DNA of 64,000 bases from Rossellomorea aquimaris (GCA_020524245.1 JAIVLN010000003.1:1-64000); one strand, 5' to 3'. Positions 32,482-42,178 are shown, counted from the first letter of the stretch. The notes: generated by a model from the sequence alone, not told the origin. Numbers and translations: made by a program.

Positions 32482-33381
32482 TTAATCGATCAACCCTTTT
32501 TCCTTAAGAAAGTCGATTGCGACTTGTTTTGGATCTTCATTATCAATGTCGACCTTCGCATTCATCTGTGCCATTTCTTCAGATGAGATCTTACCTTCTA
32601 ACTCTTTCATCACCTTTTCGACATCCGGGAACTTATCCAATGCCTCCTGGCGAATTAATGGTGCTGCAAAATATGGAGGGAAGAAGTTTTTGTCATCTTC
32701 CAATGTCTTTAAATTGAATCTAGGGATACGTCCATCTGTTGAAAAGGCTGTGATAATATCCACTTCTCCGTCTTTTACAGCCTTGTACATCAGGTTCGGA
32801 TCCAGACTTTCCTTGCTTTTGAAATTAAAGTCATAAACTTTAGCGAACGGATCATAACCATCTGCACGTTCGTAAAATTCTGGAGGCGCACCGAAAATGA
32901 GTTGATTCGACTTCGGTGCCATTTCAGAAATCGTTTTGACCCCAATTTTATTGTATGTTTCTTCTGTCATTGCAATTGCATAGTTGTTTTCGAATCCGAG
33001 TGGCGGTAACCATACAATATCCTTTTCCTCTTTATAACCTTTTTTCGTTGCCTCATAAACCTCTTCCGGTGATTGATCCGGATTGTATTCTTTCTTCAAT
33101 ACAGCTAGGTATCCAGTTCCAGAATACTCGACGTACATATCGATGTCTCCGCCTTCCATCGCTTTTGTCAAGACATCGACCTCTCCAAGCGCTTCTTTCA
33201 CCTGGACATCATAATCGGTATTTCCTTTAATATATTCAGCAAGGATATGTGGCAGAATGTATTGCTCAGTCCACTTTTTACCCGAGATAACAAGCGTGTC
33301 ATCGCCAGCTCCTCCATTTCCACCGCATCCTGCGATGATTAAAATCAACATAAAAAACGGGATTAACGTTTTCTTCAACAT
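32482..33381 (-). CDS. opuCC: Glycine betaine/choline/osmolyte ABC substrate-binding lipoprotein
   Basis: A 299-residue lipoprotein with lipobox LIIAGC (Cys near residue 19). The OpuAC-type binding domain has GKKWTEQYILPHILAEYI, DMYVEYSGTGYLAVL, an aromatic-rich WLPPLGFENNYAIAM and ITAFSTDGRIPRFNLKTLED. The YEYSGTG-like and LGFNNTYA-like segments are typical of OpuCC/OsmF proteins. It belongs to a three-gene operon with permease and ATPase. The likely ligand is a quaternary amine osmoprotectant; exact specificity is unknown. Confidence 0.88.
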   Translation of the reverse strand: MLKKTLIPFFMLILIIAGCGGNGGAGDDTLVISGKKWTEQYILPHILAEYIKGNTDYDVQVKEALGEVDVLTKAMEGGDIDMYVEYSGTGYLAVLKKEYNPDQSPEEVYEATKKGYKEEKDIVWLPPLGFENNYAIAMTEETYNKIGVKTISEMAPKSNQLIFGAPPEFYERADGYDPFAKVYDFNFKSKESLDPNLMYKAVKDGEVDIITAFSTDGRIPRFNLKTLEDDKNFFPPYFAAPLIRQEALDKFPDVEKVMKELEGKISSEEMAQMNAKVDIDNEDPKQVAIDFLKEKGLID

Positions 33382-33390
33382 GAAATCCTC

Positions 33391-34041
33391 CTAGTCAGAT
33401 TTTTTAAGTCCTTTTGGTGTGACGATTTTTTCGATACCTTTCAAAATCGTATCAAAGAATATGGCTAAAGCAGCTGCAGGCACTGCCCCTGCTAAAACCA
33501 GTTCGTTATTCAATGTACTCAAGCCACGATAGATGACATCTCCTAGTCCACCTGCACCGATGAAGGTCGCTAGTGTGGCGACACCGATTGTCAAGACAGT
33601 TGCAGTCCGGATTCCTGCCATGATGACTGGCAGCGCGAGGGGCAATTCAATTTTCCATAGTATTTGCGAGGATGTCATCCCCATACCTTTCCCTGCTTGA
33701 ATCAGTGCATCATCTACACCGACAATTCCTGTATATGTATTACGCAGAATCGGCAACAACGCATAAACCATCAACGCGATAATTGCTGGAGTGCTCCCAA
33801 TCCCAAAGACGGGCAGCAAGAAACCGAATAACGCTAAGCTCGGAATCGTTTGAAAAACAGCTGTTATTCCAATGACGAATTCAGCTATTTTCTTCAATCT
33901 TGAAATGAAGATTCCGAGTGGGACCGAAATCAGGATACCAATCAGAATCGAGACAAACGATAAATAGAGATGTTCTTGCATGGCCGTCAAAATTGTTGGC
34001 CATCTTGAAATAAACGTGTCAATGAATGTTGTCCACTCCAA
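33391..34041 (-). CDS. opuCB: Osmolyte ABC transporter permease
   Basis: A 216-residue permease with about five or six helices, and the EAA-type loop DDALIQAGKGMGMTSSQILW followed by IELPLALPVIMAGIRTATVL. TTG at 34041 is the start, with GGAAGGGGGGA upstream. Classical opuC operons encode two permeases (OpuCB and OpuCD); only one is present here, so it probably acts as a homodimer. Confidence 0.87.
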   Translation of the reverse strand: MEWTTFIDTFISRWPTILTAMQEHLYLSFVSILIGILISVPLGIFISRLKKIAEFVIGITAVFQTIPSLALFGFLLPVFGIGSTPAIIALMVYALLPILRNTYTGIVGVDDALIQAGKGMGMTSSQILWKIELPLALPVIMAGIRTATVLTIGVATLATFIGAGGLGDVIYRGLSTLNNELVLAGAVPAAALAIFFDTILKGIEKIVTPKGLKKSD

Positions 34042-34056
34042 CGGAGTCCCCCCTTC

Positions 34057-35175
34057 CTAAACGAGTTGTTTCATTCCAGCCAAACCTCGCATCATACTTG
34101 ATCGGGTAATCAAGCCGACCAGACGCTCGTCTTCTACAACTGGAATCGTCTTTACCTCATGTTTTGCGAACATTTCTGCGATATCTGTATAGGATGTTTC
34201 CACCGTAGCATACTGCTTTACTGGGACCATGATGTCCTGTACTTTTTTGGACTCATCGCCATAATGATCTTCCAATACATCAAGCTCCAGTACACCTTCC
34301 AGTTCGGCTTTTTCATTCGTTACCATCAAGCTGTCGACCGTGTAGCTTTTCATGATGTTCAAAGCTTCAGCTAATCCACGATTCGCTTTGACAGTCGCAA
34401 CCTTTGAAAGCATTAATGAACGGGCTGTCTTTCCGCCCATCTCCTTGTTAATGCGCTCTTCTCCGATGAACTCTTCAACGAACTGATTAGCTGGGTGTCG
34501 CAAGATTTGATCGGGTGTATCCAACTGGATGATCTGACCTTCATGCATGATGGCAATCCGGTCGGCGATTTTTAACGCTTCATCCATATCGTGCGTGACG
34601 AATACGATTGTTTTCTGGATACTGTTCTGCAATGCCACGAGTTCATCCTGTAACTGCTCTCGGCTGATCGGGTCCAATGCACTGAACGGTTCATCCATCA
34701 GGACGACTGGCGGCTCTGCTGCTAAGGCCCGTATGACCCCGATTCGTTGTTGTTGTCCTCCACTCAATTCAGATGGATATCGTTTCTTGAACACATCCGG
34801 CTCCAGACCCACCAGCTCCAATAGCTCGTCCACCCTACGTACGTATTTGTCTTTCGACCATCCTTTCAATTTCGGCACGAGGGCAACATTCTCTTCGATG
34901 GTCATATGCGGAAATAGACCGATCTGTTGGATGACATAACCGATGTTTCTTCTCAGTTCTACCGGATTTTGATTCTTGATATCCTTTCCATCTACTAAAA
35001 TATCTCCACTGCTTGGTTCCAATAGTCGATTGATCATCTTCATAGTCGTTGTCTTTCCGCAACCACTCGGACCTATTAACGTGACCAATTCTCCTTTATG
35101 TATGTGAAGGTTAATGTTCTTCAACGCTTGGAATCCATCAGGAAAGGTTTTGCTCACTTCCTTGAATTCAATCAT
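34057..35175 (-). CDS. opuCA: Osmolyte ABC transporter ATPase with CBS pair
   Basis: A 372-residue ATPase: Walker A LIGPSGCGKTTTMKMINRLL (near residue 33), Q-loop YVIQQIGLFPHMTIEEN, signature LSGGQQQRIGVIRAL, Walker B VVLMDEPFSALD and switch His VTHDMDEALKIA. The C-terminal part holds two CBS domains (residues about 250-370), which in related transporters sense ionic strength or cyclic di-AMP. It is first in the operon with permease and binding protein downstream. Confidence 0.92.
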   Translation of the reverse strand: MIEFKEVSKTFPDGFQALKNINLHIHKGELVTLIGPSGCGKTTTMKMINRLLEPSSGDILVDGKDIKNQNPVELRRNIGYVIQQIGLFPHMTIEENVALVPKLKGWSKDKYVRRVDELLELVGLEPDVFKKRYPSELSGGQQQRIGVIRALAAEPPVVLMDEPFSALDPISREQLQDELVALQNSIQKTIVFVTHDMDEALKIADRIAIMHEGQIIQLDTPDQILRHPANQFVEEFIGEERINKEMGGKTARSLMLSKVATVKANRGLAEALNIMKSYTVDSLMVTNEKAELEGVLELDVLEDHYGDESKKVQDIMVPVKQYATVETSYTDIAEMFAKHEVKTIPVVEDERLVGLITRSSMMRGLAGMKQLV

Positions 35176-35351
35176 TCTTCTAACCCCCTTTATCTAATTC
35201 TTTTTTACCATCATTATAGAATACCCTCTGTACTATTTAATAAACACCCTCCCCTGAAATTCAAGCATCCTGCTTACCACATGTTTATATATGGAAGTGA
35301 CAGGGTAATTTGGTTTAGAGATAAAATTGTCGAAAAGAAAGGTTGAGTCGT

Positions 35352-37832
35352 ATGTTATCAAGGTTTAAATTGAAGAAATCACTAAGAAAGCACAACAATC
35401 AGAAGGGATACATCAAAATCCTGCTTGCGACTTTCCTCGTCTTTTTCTTCATACTCCTTACAGGTGGGATTACTGGTTTCGCGTTCATCCAGAGTGCTCC
35501 GAACTTGACAGAAGAACAATTGAAGCATGCGCAGTCTTCAGCGATTTATGACATGAACGGAAATAAAGTTGCAGACCTGGCAGGAAGCGAACATCGCATT
35601 CTAGTAGATATTGAAAACGTGCCTGAACACGTCAAACAAGCTTTTCTAGCTGTTGAAGATGTTCGATTCAAGGAACATTTCGGGATCGACGTCAAACGGA
35701 TTGCCGGTGCTGCCTTATCGAACATCCAGGAAGGCTGGGGAGCTGAAGGTGGAAGCACCATCACACAACAAGTCGTGAAGAATACATATTTATCCCCAGA
35801 AAAAACGATCAAGCGGAAAATCCAGGAAGCTTATCTATCTATTAAAATGGAACGCAAGTATTCGAAAGACGAAATCCTGGAAATGTACTTGAACAAAATC
35901 TACTTTGGACATGGCGCCTATGGCATCGGTGCAGCTGCTGATGTATACTTTGACAAGCATGTTGATGAGCTGACGGTTGCTGAAGCCGCTTTGCTGGCTG
36001 GTCTTCCACAAAGACCAAGTGGTTATGATCCTACTAAGCATCCAGAACGAGCACTCGAGAGAAGAAACCTTGTCCTCTCCCTTATGGAAAAGCACGATTT
36101 TATAACGAAAGCAGAGAATAAAGAAGCTACTGCAACCAAGTTGGAAAACATCCTGCATAAGAAATCAGATGAATCCATCTATCAGTCATACATCGACTAT
36201 GTGTTGGACGAATTGAAAGAAAAAGGGATCAAGGAAAGCGAACTCTATACAGGTGGTTTGAAAATTCACACAACATTAGACCCTAAAGCCCAAACGCATA
36301 CGGAAAACATGCTTCGGAAAAATGATGTCATCCCGTATCCAAATGATCAATTCAAAGCAGGCGTAGTCCTCTTGGATACGAAAACAGGTGCTATACGGGC
36401 AATTGGTGGTAATCGAAACAGTGCAGAGGAACAAATCAAGCGTGGTTTCAACTTTGCTACGGATATCAAAAGACAACCCGGTTCGACGATTAAGCCGATT
36501 TTAGATTATGGACCGGCAATTGAATTCGAAAAATGGTCAACCTACCATCAGATTGAAGATGAAGAACTTGAAATAGACGGAAAAGAGTTTAAGAACTGGG
36601 ACGAAGAGTACCACGGAATGGTTTCCATGAGAGAAGCCATCATCCATTCCTATAACATTCCTGCAATCAAGACATTCATGGAAATCGGCGGGGAACGTTC
36701 CGTCAAGTTTGCAAATCAGCTCGGTATCCCATTAAAGCATGCTTTTCCAGCATATGCTATCGGTGGTTTCGGAGACGGTGTATCCCCGCTTCAAATGGCT
36801 GGCGCATACGCAGCATTCGGAAACCAGGGAAACTATACGAAGCCTTATGCATTAACGAAAATTGAATATCCAAGTGGAGAAACGAAGTCGTTTGAGACAA
36901 AACCGAAAAAAGTCATGAACCAATATACTGCCTACATGGTCACGGATATGTTGAGAGATGTGGTCAAGCGTGGAACGGGTACACTTGCACAAATCGATGG
37001 TTTAGATGTGGCAGGGAAAACAGGTACGACCAACCCACCTGAAGGCATTGAAGATGGGTCGACAGATGCGTGGTTTGTCGGCTATACAACCCAATATACA
37101 GCTGCCGTCTGGACAGGCTATGAACAAACAAGTACTGAACAATATGTAACCGATGAAGACGCCAAGATTTCGAAGCTTCTTTTCAAAGAAATCGTCGGTC
37201 ATGTATCAAAGGAAATTGAAACACCAGCTTTCGAACAACCTTCAACTGTAAAAGAAGTGAAAATCGATAAACGGAACGGACAAAAGGCATCCAGCTATAC
37301 CCCATCGTCCAGCATCATCACAGAACTATTTGTAAAAGGGACAGATATCCCGGATGCTTATAAACCTGTCATCAAGAAAAAACCGAAAAAGAATGACACG
37401 TCCGATGAAAAGCGTAAGAAAGAACAGGAAGAAAAGAAAAAACGTGAAGAAGAAGAGAAAAAGAAGAAAGATGATGAGAATTCCGGTGGAGACGGATCTG
37501 ATGACGGCTCCGGTGATGGTGACTCTGGCGGCGACGGCTCGGGTGATGGCTCCGGCAGTGGTGACTCTGGTGGTGACGGCTCGGGTGATGGCTCCGGCAG
37601 TGGTGACTCTGGTGGCGATGGCTCGGGTGATGGCTCGGGTGATGGCTCCGGTAGCGGTGACTCTGGTGGCGATGGCTCGGGTGACGGCTCTGGCAGCGGC
37701 GATTCCGGCGGTGATGGCTCTGGTGACGGCTCTGGCAGCGGCGATTCAAGCGGTGAGACTTCAGGGACCAGCTCTGGATCTGGAAGTACATCCAATTCGG
37801 ACTCTGACAACAAAAAGAATGATAACTCATAA
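35352..37832 (+). CDS. Class A penicillin-binding protein with Gly/Asp/Ser-rich tail
   Basis: About 826 residues. It has an N-terminal membrane anchor, then a GT51 transglycosylase domain (VEDVRFKEHFGIDVKR, GGSTITQQVVKNTYL, KIYFGHGAYGIGAAA), then a transpeptidase domain with RQPGSTIKP (catalytic Ser), SYNIP and AGKTGTTNPP. The C-terminus is a Lys/Glu helix-like stretch followed by about 110 residues of GDGSGDGSGSGDSG-type repeats, probably a flexible extracellular tail. ATG at 35352 (GAAAGG 9 nt upstream) is preferred to TTG 35343. It is the second class A PBP in the window beside pbpF. Confidence 0.9.
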   Translation: MLSRFKLKKSLRKHNNQKGYIKILLATFLVFFFILLTGGITGFAFIQSAPNLTEEQLKHAQSSAIYDMNGNKVADLAGSEHRILVDIENVPEHVKQAFLAVEDVRFKEHFGIDVKRIAGAALSNIQEGWGAEGGSTITQQVVKNTYLSPEKTIKRKIQEAYLSIKMERKYSKDEILEMYLNKIYFGHGAYGIGAAADVYFDKHVDELTVAEAALLAGLPQRPSGYDPTKHPERALERRNLVLSLMEKHDFITKAENKEATATKLENILHKKSDESIYQSYIDYVLDELKEKGIKESELYTGGLKIHTTLDPKAQTHTENMLRKNDVIPYPNDQFKAGVVLLDTKTGAIRAIGGNRNSAEEQIKRGFNFATDIKRQPGSTIKPILDYGPAIEFEKWSTYHQIEDEELEIDGKEFKNWDEEYHGMVSMREAIIHSYNIPAIKTFMEIGGERSVKFANQLGIPLKHAFPAYAIGGFGDGVSPLQMAGAYAAFGNQGNYTKPYALTKIEYPSGETKSFETKPKKVMNQYTAYMVTDMLRDVVKRGTGTLAQIDGLDVAGKTGTTNPPEGIEDGSTDAWFVGYTTQYTAAVWTGYEQTSTEQYVTDEDAKISKLLFKEIVGHVSKEIETPAFEQPSTVKEVKIDKRNGQKASSYTPSSSIITELFVKGTDIPDAYKPVIKKKPKKNDTSDEKRKKEQEEKKKREEEEKKKKDDENSGGDGSDDGSGDGDSGGDGSGDGSGSGDSGGDGSGDGSGSGDSGGDGSGDGSGDGSGSGDSGGDGSGDGSGSGDSGGDGSGDGSGSGDSSGETSGTSSGSGSTSNSDSDNKKNDNS
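37485..37760. repeat. Coding tandem repeats for the Gly/Asp/Ser tail
   Basis: Imperfect repeats such as GGTGATGGCTCCGGCAGTGG encode SGDSGGDGSGDG-type units. Copies vary in length and third bases, so the tract is likely to change copy number by slippage. Confidence 0.85.
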
Positions 37833-37884
37833 ATTAGATGATCATAGAGGAGATAAAATGAGGGTTTTAGGATGATCGAAATGA

Positions 37885-38025
37885 GTTGTCTAGCCAAATT
37901 GGGTTGATGTTTCTCGAAAAAGATGCTTTATTTCTCGAAAATGCGGGTTCATCTCTCGAAAACACAACTTTGTCTCCCAAAATTAAGTTGATGTCTAGCC
38001 ATTAAGTACTTTCTTACTACAAAAA
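37885..38025. repeat. Tandem TCTCGAAAA-type array downstream of the PBP gene
   Basis: The array opens with TCTAGCCAAA (37889), continues with TCTCGAAAA at 37912, 37933 and 37954, then TCTCCCAAAA (37973), TCTAGCCATT (37994) and CTTACTACAAAAA (38013). Steps are mostly 21 bp. The same opening and closing blocks occur at 50690-50790 with fewer central units. Confidence 0.8.
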
Positions 38026-38064
38026 AACCAACCAGAAAAAGACAATCACTTCATCACTCAGACA

Positions 38065-38095
38065 ATATAAAGCGCCTCAATGAGGCGCTTTATAT
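38065..38095. terminator. Bidirectional terminator between the PBP and histidine-kinase genes
   Basis: ATATAAAGCGCCTCA and its complement form a 15-bp stem with a single-base loop region, with T-rich flanks on both strands, next to the kinase stop at 38101. Confidence 0.85.
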
Positions 38096-38100
38096 TTTTT

Positions 38101-39342
38101 CTATGTCAGGGGGATTCTCACTGTAACAGTCGTCCCTTTGTTCGGCAAACTCTTATAGAAGATGGATCCCTTCATATTCTTGATCAACTTATAGGTGATC
38201 ATCGTACCAAGTCCAGTCCCTTTCGTCTTTGTCGTATAGAAAGGAAGACCGATTTTTTTGAGCTCTTCACTTGTCATACCCTTACCATTATCTTCGATTA
38301 GGAGATCGATATGACCAGGTGTCGTCATCTTCTCTTTGATGACGATTTGACCCTCGTCTTCAATCGCTTCGATTGCATTTTTTATCAAGTTGATGAGACA
38401 TTGCTTCAAATGTTGTTCATCAGCTATGACCTGATGTTGTACCTTCAACTTGGACTTGATGACAACATTATGATAAACCCCTAAAGGAGCTAGCAATGAG
38501 ATCGTATCTTCCACAACTCGTTTCAGATTGATTTCAGTCAGAGTTAATTCATTCGGTTTCACCAGTGCCAAGTAATCCGAAATGATCTTGTTGCTTCGAT
38601 CCAGTTCGTCTACCAAAAGTGGCGCATACTGCTTCAATTGCTTGTCTTCCGTATCTGTGGAAAGAAACTGGATCATCCCTCTGACAGTAGTCAGTGGATT
38701 CCTAATTTCATGAGCAATTGATGCAGCCATTTCTCCTAGGATAGACAACTTCCCTAAATAAATGGTCTCTTCCAATTGCATATTGATGCGGATCAGACGA
38801 TCAATCAATATCAGCATCAAGAAGAAAGTGATGACGAGTGGAACGAAATAAGCCACGTAAAATTGCATATTCAGAAAGTCAATATAGATGTTTAGAATCA
38901 GAATGTAAAAAAGAAAATACAGAAAGATCGCCAGTAATCCTGGTTTCCATTTCTTATGTGAATCCTTAAACATTTTCGAATAACTCAGGCTCGTCAATAA
39001 AGCGACAACCGTAATCAATACACCTACCCAAGCATATTCCCCACCTATGCTCCATCTTGCCATAATGATGAACAAGGCACAGATCCCACCTGGAATGATG
39101 CCTGCGTATAAAGTAACAATCAGCAAGGGTACGGTCCTCAAGTCAAAAACCGTTGATCTTAACACCTCAATGGGATAAGCCATACATAATAAGGCAGCAA
39201 TTGAACTCAAAACACCAAAATATATCTTTTCCTTTAAATTGATGGATCCTTTATATGTAAAAGGAAAAAACATATTTGCGATAAAAGTAATTGAAACGAT
39301 AATTGATATGTTAACGAAAATTGGTTTGATGAGTTCTGCCAT
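38101..39342 (-). CDS. Membrane sensor histidine kinase, KinB-like
   Basis: About 413 residues. The N-terminal half has six or so transmembrane helices of the 5TMR-LYT type (YPIEVLRSTVFDLRTVPLLI; LYAGIIPGGICALFIIMARW), then the H-box IAHEIRNPLTTVRGMIQFL (near residue 220), N-box LINLIKNAIEAIED, G1 IEDNGKGM and G2 TKGTGLGTMITYKL. It resembles sporulation kinases such as KinB, but no response regulator is adjacent, so the target is inferred. ATG 39342 with GAGGG upstream is preferred to the longer frame. Confidence 0.87.
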   Translation of the reverse strand: MAELIKPIFVNISIIVSITFIANMFFPFTYKGSINLKEKIYFGVLSSIAALLCMAYPIEVLRSTVFDLRTVPLLIVTLYAGIIPGGICALFIIMARWSIGGEYAWVGVLITVVALLTSLSYSKMFKDSHKKWKPGLLAIFLYFLFYILILNIYIDFLNMQFYVAYFVPLVITFFLMLILIDRLIRINMQLEETIYLGKLSILGEMAASIAHEIRNPLTTVRGMIQFLSTDTEDKQLKQYAPLLVDELDRSNKIISDYLALVKPNELTLTEINLKRVVEDTISLLAPLGVYHNVVIKSKLKVQHQVIADEQHLKQCLINLIKNAIEAIEDEGQIVIKEKMTTPGHIDLLIEDNGKGMTSEELKKIGLPFYTTKTKGTGLGTMITYKLIKNMKGSIFYKSLPNKGTTVTVRIPLT

Positions 39343-39554
39343 CTGTATCCCTCTGAATCTCTGACTTCCAATGTGAATGTAACATGTGCCATTTGTCATT
39401 ATAGCAGAACATGTTTAAACCTAGTAGTTCAATAATGATGCACATTACACCTTATTTCCAAAGAAAAGCTGACACAAAAGTGAAAACCCGCTCCCAAAAG
39501 ATGATTGAAATCTTTAACGAGAAGGGTGTTTCATGTGCCAGCTCGGCTCTTATT

Positions 39555-39800
39555 TGAAGGCTGTTTTCGCAAACTTTGTTGCTCTTAAAAGTCGTTAATT
39601 TCCGCTCCAGGATGCTCGCTTTCCGCGGGGCGTGCGGTGAGCCCACTCACTTGCACAGGATGTGCTGGCTTCGACGTTCACCACAGGACGTGGTGGGTCT
39701 TAGTCGAAGATCCTTTTAAAAAGTGATTGGTCTCACCTGTCCCGCTGATCCCGCAGGAGTCTCACACCTTGCTCTCCAATCAACTTGCACAAGGTGATTT
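39555..39800. repeat. MITE-like element, copy in 39.4-39.8 kb gap
   Basis: The 428-bp gap between the kinase and hemY carries no gene. Most of it is a composite element: AAGGCTGTTTTCGCAAACTT, then GCTCGCTTTCCGCGGGGCGT, then a palindromic CCACAGGACGTGGTGG, then CCGCTGATCCCGCAGGAGTC. About 130 bp (39580-39715) recurs in inverted orientation and almost identically at 56555-56690. Confidence 0.8.
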
Positions 39801-39827
39801 TAAAAATGACTTAAAAGCAACAATCTT

Positions 39828-41228
39828 TTAGAAAAGAGCCTCTTTGAACGACTTTATGACGTTCTCTGCTGCTTTTTCTCCAGATACGATACAATCTGGC
39901 AAACCGATACCGTCAAATGAGGCACCCGCCAATTGGACTCCTGGATAATCACGATTAAGCAAAGCTTGAACCTTTTCCTTATTCTCTTGGTGACCGACAA
40001 GATATTGAGGCATCGCCTTCTTCCATCTGGTCACATAGTAGAATTCAGGTTTGGCTTGTACATCCATGATTTCGGATAAGTCATCCAACACTTTTGATAA
40101 AATCGTTTCATCCGATTCATCCACGATGCGTTGGTCATGCTCCCTACCCACATAACAGCGTAGTACCACATATCCTTCCGGGGTCGTATGCGGCCACTTT
40201 TGATTGGTCCACGTACATGCTGTGATGGTATAAGGTGCCTTTTTCGAGACGACAAATCCAGTCCCATTTAATTCATTCGTAATGGCGGATTTCGGAAACG
40301 CCATCGCGATCGTTGCGACAGAAGTTGCAGGAACCTCGCCAATCAGCTCGCGGATTTCCTCATGGAAGTATTGAGATGCTCTTCGACCTGGTGTCGTTAC
40401 GATGATATGATCCGCATCCACTGAAGAATTGTCCTCCAGTTGGATCGAATAGCCATCCCCTTCCTTTTGGATAGAAGTGACGGAACTATTTTTCCGAATC
40501 TCGATTCGTTCTTCGAGCTGCTTTTCAAGTGCAGACACAAGAGAAGACAGTCCCTGCTTCAATGTAAGGAAAACACCCTTGGATGAGGCAGGATTCTTTT
40601 GCGGTTTCCGTGTCTTCTTCATCCCCAGGATTAAACTGCGGTGTTTGGATTCAATGGTCTCAAACTGAGGAAACGTCGATTGCAAGCTGATTCGGTCGAT
40701 ATTGCCTGCATAGATTCCCGATAACAGAGGCTCGATCATGTTCTCGACGACTTCAGTGCCGAGTCTTCTCTTAAAGAATGCACCGACCGATTGATCGCCC
40801 TGCACATTGCTTTTTGGTAAAACAAGATCTAAACTCGCTCTTGCCTTCCCCTTTAGAGAGAAGAGACCGCTTGTCACAAATGGACTCATTTTCGTCGGAA
40901 TCCCCATCACAGCCCCTTCAGGCATAGGATGCAGTTTTTTTCCATACAGGATATAGGCTTGTCCAGTATGGTTGTTGACGAGGTCATGATCAAGTCCTAC
41001 TCGCTTGATCAGATCCGTCATCGCTTGTTTCCTCTCCAAGTAGGAGTCGGGTCCACGTTCGATAACGAAACCATCACGATGAATGGTCTCGATTTTCCCG
41101 CCTAAACGGTCCGTTGCCTCTAAAAGTGTAACTTTAGCAGGCAAATTCTGTTTCTCGATTTCATTTTGCAAAGAAAAAGCGGCAGAAAGACCTGTGATCC
41201 CTCCGCCTATGACGACTATCTTTTTCAT
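39828..41228 (-). CDS. hemY: Coproporphyrinogen III oxidase / protoporphyrinogen oxidase HemY (CgoX)
   Basis: A 466-residue FAD enzyme. The N-terminal dinucleotide motif is KKIVVIGGGITGLSAAFSL, followed by ATDRLGGKIETIHRDGFVIE and RGPDSYLERK, and the C-terminal FAD-contact region is QLAGASFDGIGLPDCIVSGE. In Firmicutes this soluble-type enzyme oxidises coproporphyrinogen III in the coproporphyrin-dependent heme route. It is the last gene of hemE-hemH-hemY, 2 nt after hemH. Confidence 0.94.
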   Translation of the reverse strand: MKKIVVIGGGITGLSAAFSLQNEIEKQNLPAKVTLLEATDRLGGKIETIHRDGFVIERGPDSYLERKQAMTDLIKRVGLDHDLVNNHTGQAYILYGKKLHPMPEGAVMGIPTKMSPFVTSGLFSLKGKARASLDLVLPKSNVQGDQSVGAFFKRRLGTEVVENMIEPLLSGIYAGNIDRISLQSTFPQFETIESKHRSLILGMKKTRKPQKNPASSKGVFLTLKQGLSSLVSALEKQLEERIEIRKNSSVTSIQKEGDGYSIQLEDNSSVDADHIIVTTPGRRASQYFHEEIRELIGEVPATSVATIAMAFPKSAITNELNGTGFVVSKKAPYTITACTWTNQKWPHTTPEGYVVLRCYVGREHDQRIVDESDETILSKVLDDLSEIMDVQAKPEFYYVTRWKKAMPQYLVGHQENKEKVQALLNRDYPGVQLAGASFDGIGLPDCIVSGEKAAENVIKSFKEALF

Positions 41229-41230
41229 GA

Positions 41231-42178
41231 TTAATCCCGGCTTTCCAGCTTTTTCGAAACGGCACGAGCAAGCGTCTCGATGAATTCCGGCTTGGCATTC
41301 GGCATTTCTGGTCGATAATAGCTTGCGCCAAGCTGATCGGTTACCACTTTACACTCATAGTCATTGTCGTACAAAACTTCCAGATGTTCTGCAACAAAGC
41401 CTACAGGACAATAGATGAAATGCTTGAAGCCTTCTTGCTCAAACAAGTCCTGCGTCAAGTCCTGTACATCTGGTCCGATCCATGGTTCTGGGGTGTTCCC
41501 AGCACTTTGCCAACCAGTCGTGTAGTTGGAAGCTCCTGCTTCTTCTGCTATCAATTTCGCTGTCTCTTCCAGTTGATCCGGATATGGATCTCCCATGGAT
41601 ATTATTCGTTGAGGAAGACTATGTGCAGAGAAAATCACGATTGTGCACTTATGGTCTTTTTCTGGTATTTCGGTATAGATTTGTTTGATTCTATCTGCCC
41701 AGTAGGAAATATAGCCAGGCTCATCGTACCAGGAATCCACTGGTGTGATTTTCGGACCACCGAGCTTTTCAGCTTCTTCCAACGCACGACCGTTATAAGA
41801 CTTGACAGAAAAAGTGGAATAATGAGGAGCTAATACGATGCTGATTGCCTCTTCAATACCGTCTTTATGCATTTCTTGGACCGCATCTTCGACGAACGGG
41901 TCAATATGCTTCAGTCCTAGATACGCTTTAAATTCGATATCGTCATACATCTCGTTAAGCTTTTCTTCAAGTTTGTCTTTTTGATCGTTGGTGATTTTTG
42001 CAAGCGGAGAAACACCTCCGATTGCTTCATACCGTTCAACTAGATCCCTTAAATCTTCTTGGGGTGGTTTTTTCCCTCTGCGGATATGAGTGTAATATGA
42101 TTCGATTTCGTCTGGGTGTCTTGGCGTTCCGTACGCCATGACGAGTACCCCGATTTTCTTCTTCTTCAATTCATTCAC
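41231..42178 (-). CDS. hemH: Coproporphyrin ferrochelatase HemH (CpfC)
   Basis: A 315-residue ferrochelatase: [20 protein letters not shown] at the start, the iron-site His in [14 protein letters not shown], the family motif [17 protein letters not shown] and the C-terminal acidic site [14 protein letters not shown]. It inserts iron into the porphyrin ring between HemE/HemY steps. It lies in the hem operon 24 nt after hemE and 2 nt before hemY. Confidence 0.95.
   Translation of the reverse strand: MNELKKKKIGVLVMAYGTPRHPDEIESYYTHIRRGKKPPQEDLRDLVERYEAIGGVSPLAKITNDQKDKLEEKLNEMYDDIEFKAYLGLKHIDPFVEDAVQEMHKDGIEEAISIVLAPHYSTFSVKSYNGRALEEAEKLGGPKITPVDSWYDEPGYISYWADRIKQIYTEIPEKDHKCTIVIFSAHSLPQRIISMGDPYPDQLEETAKLIAEEAGASNYTTGWQSAGNTPEPWIGPDVQDLTQDLFEQEGFKHFIYCPVGFVAEHLEVLYDNDYECKVVTDQLGASYYRPEMPNAKPEFIETLARAVSKKLESRD

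Noticed and set aside
37358-37897. Pro/Glu/Ser-rich 179-codon frame antisense to the PBP tail
   Set aside because: It is a shadow of the Gly/Asp/Ser repeat; no ribosome-binding site.
39452-39646. 64-codon frame in the kinase-hemY gap
   Set aside because: It lies largely within the MITE-like repeat and has no ribosome-binding site.
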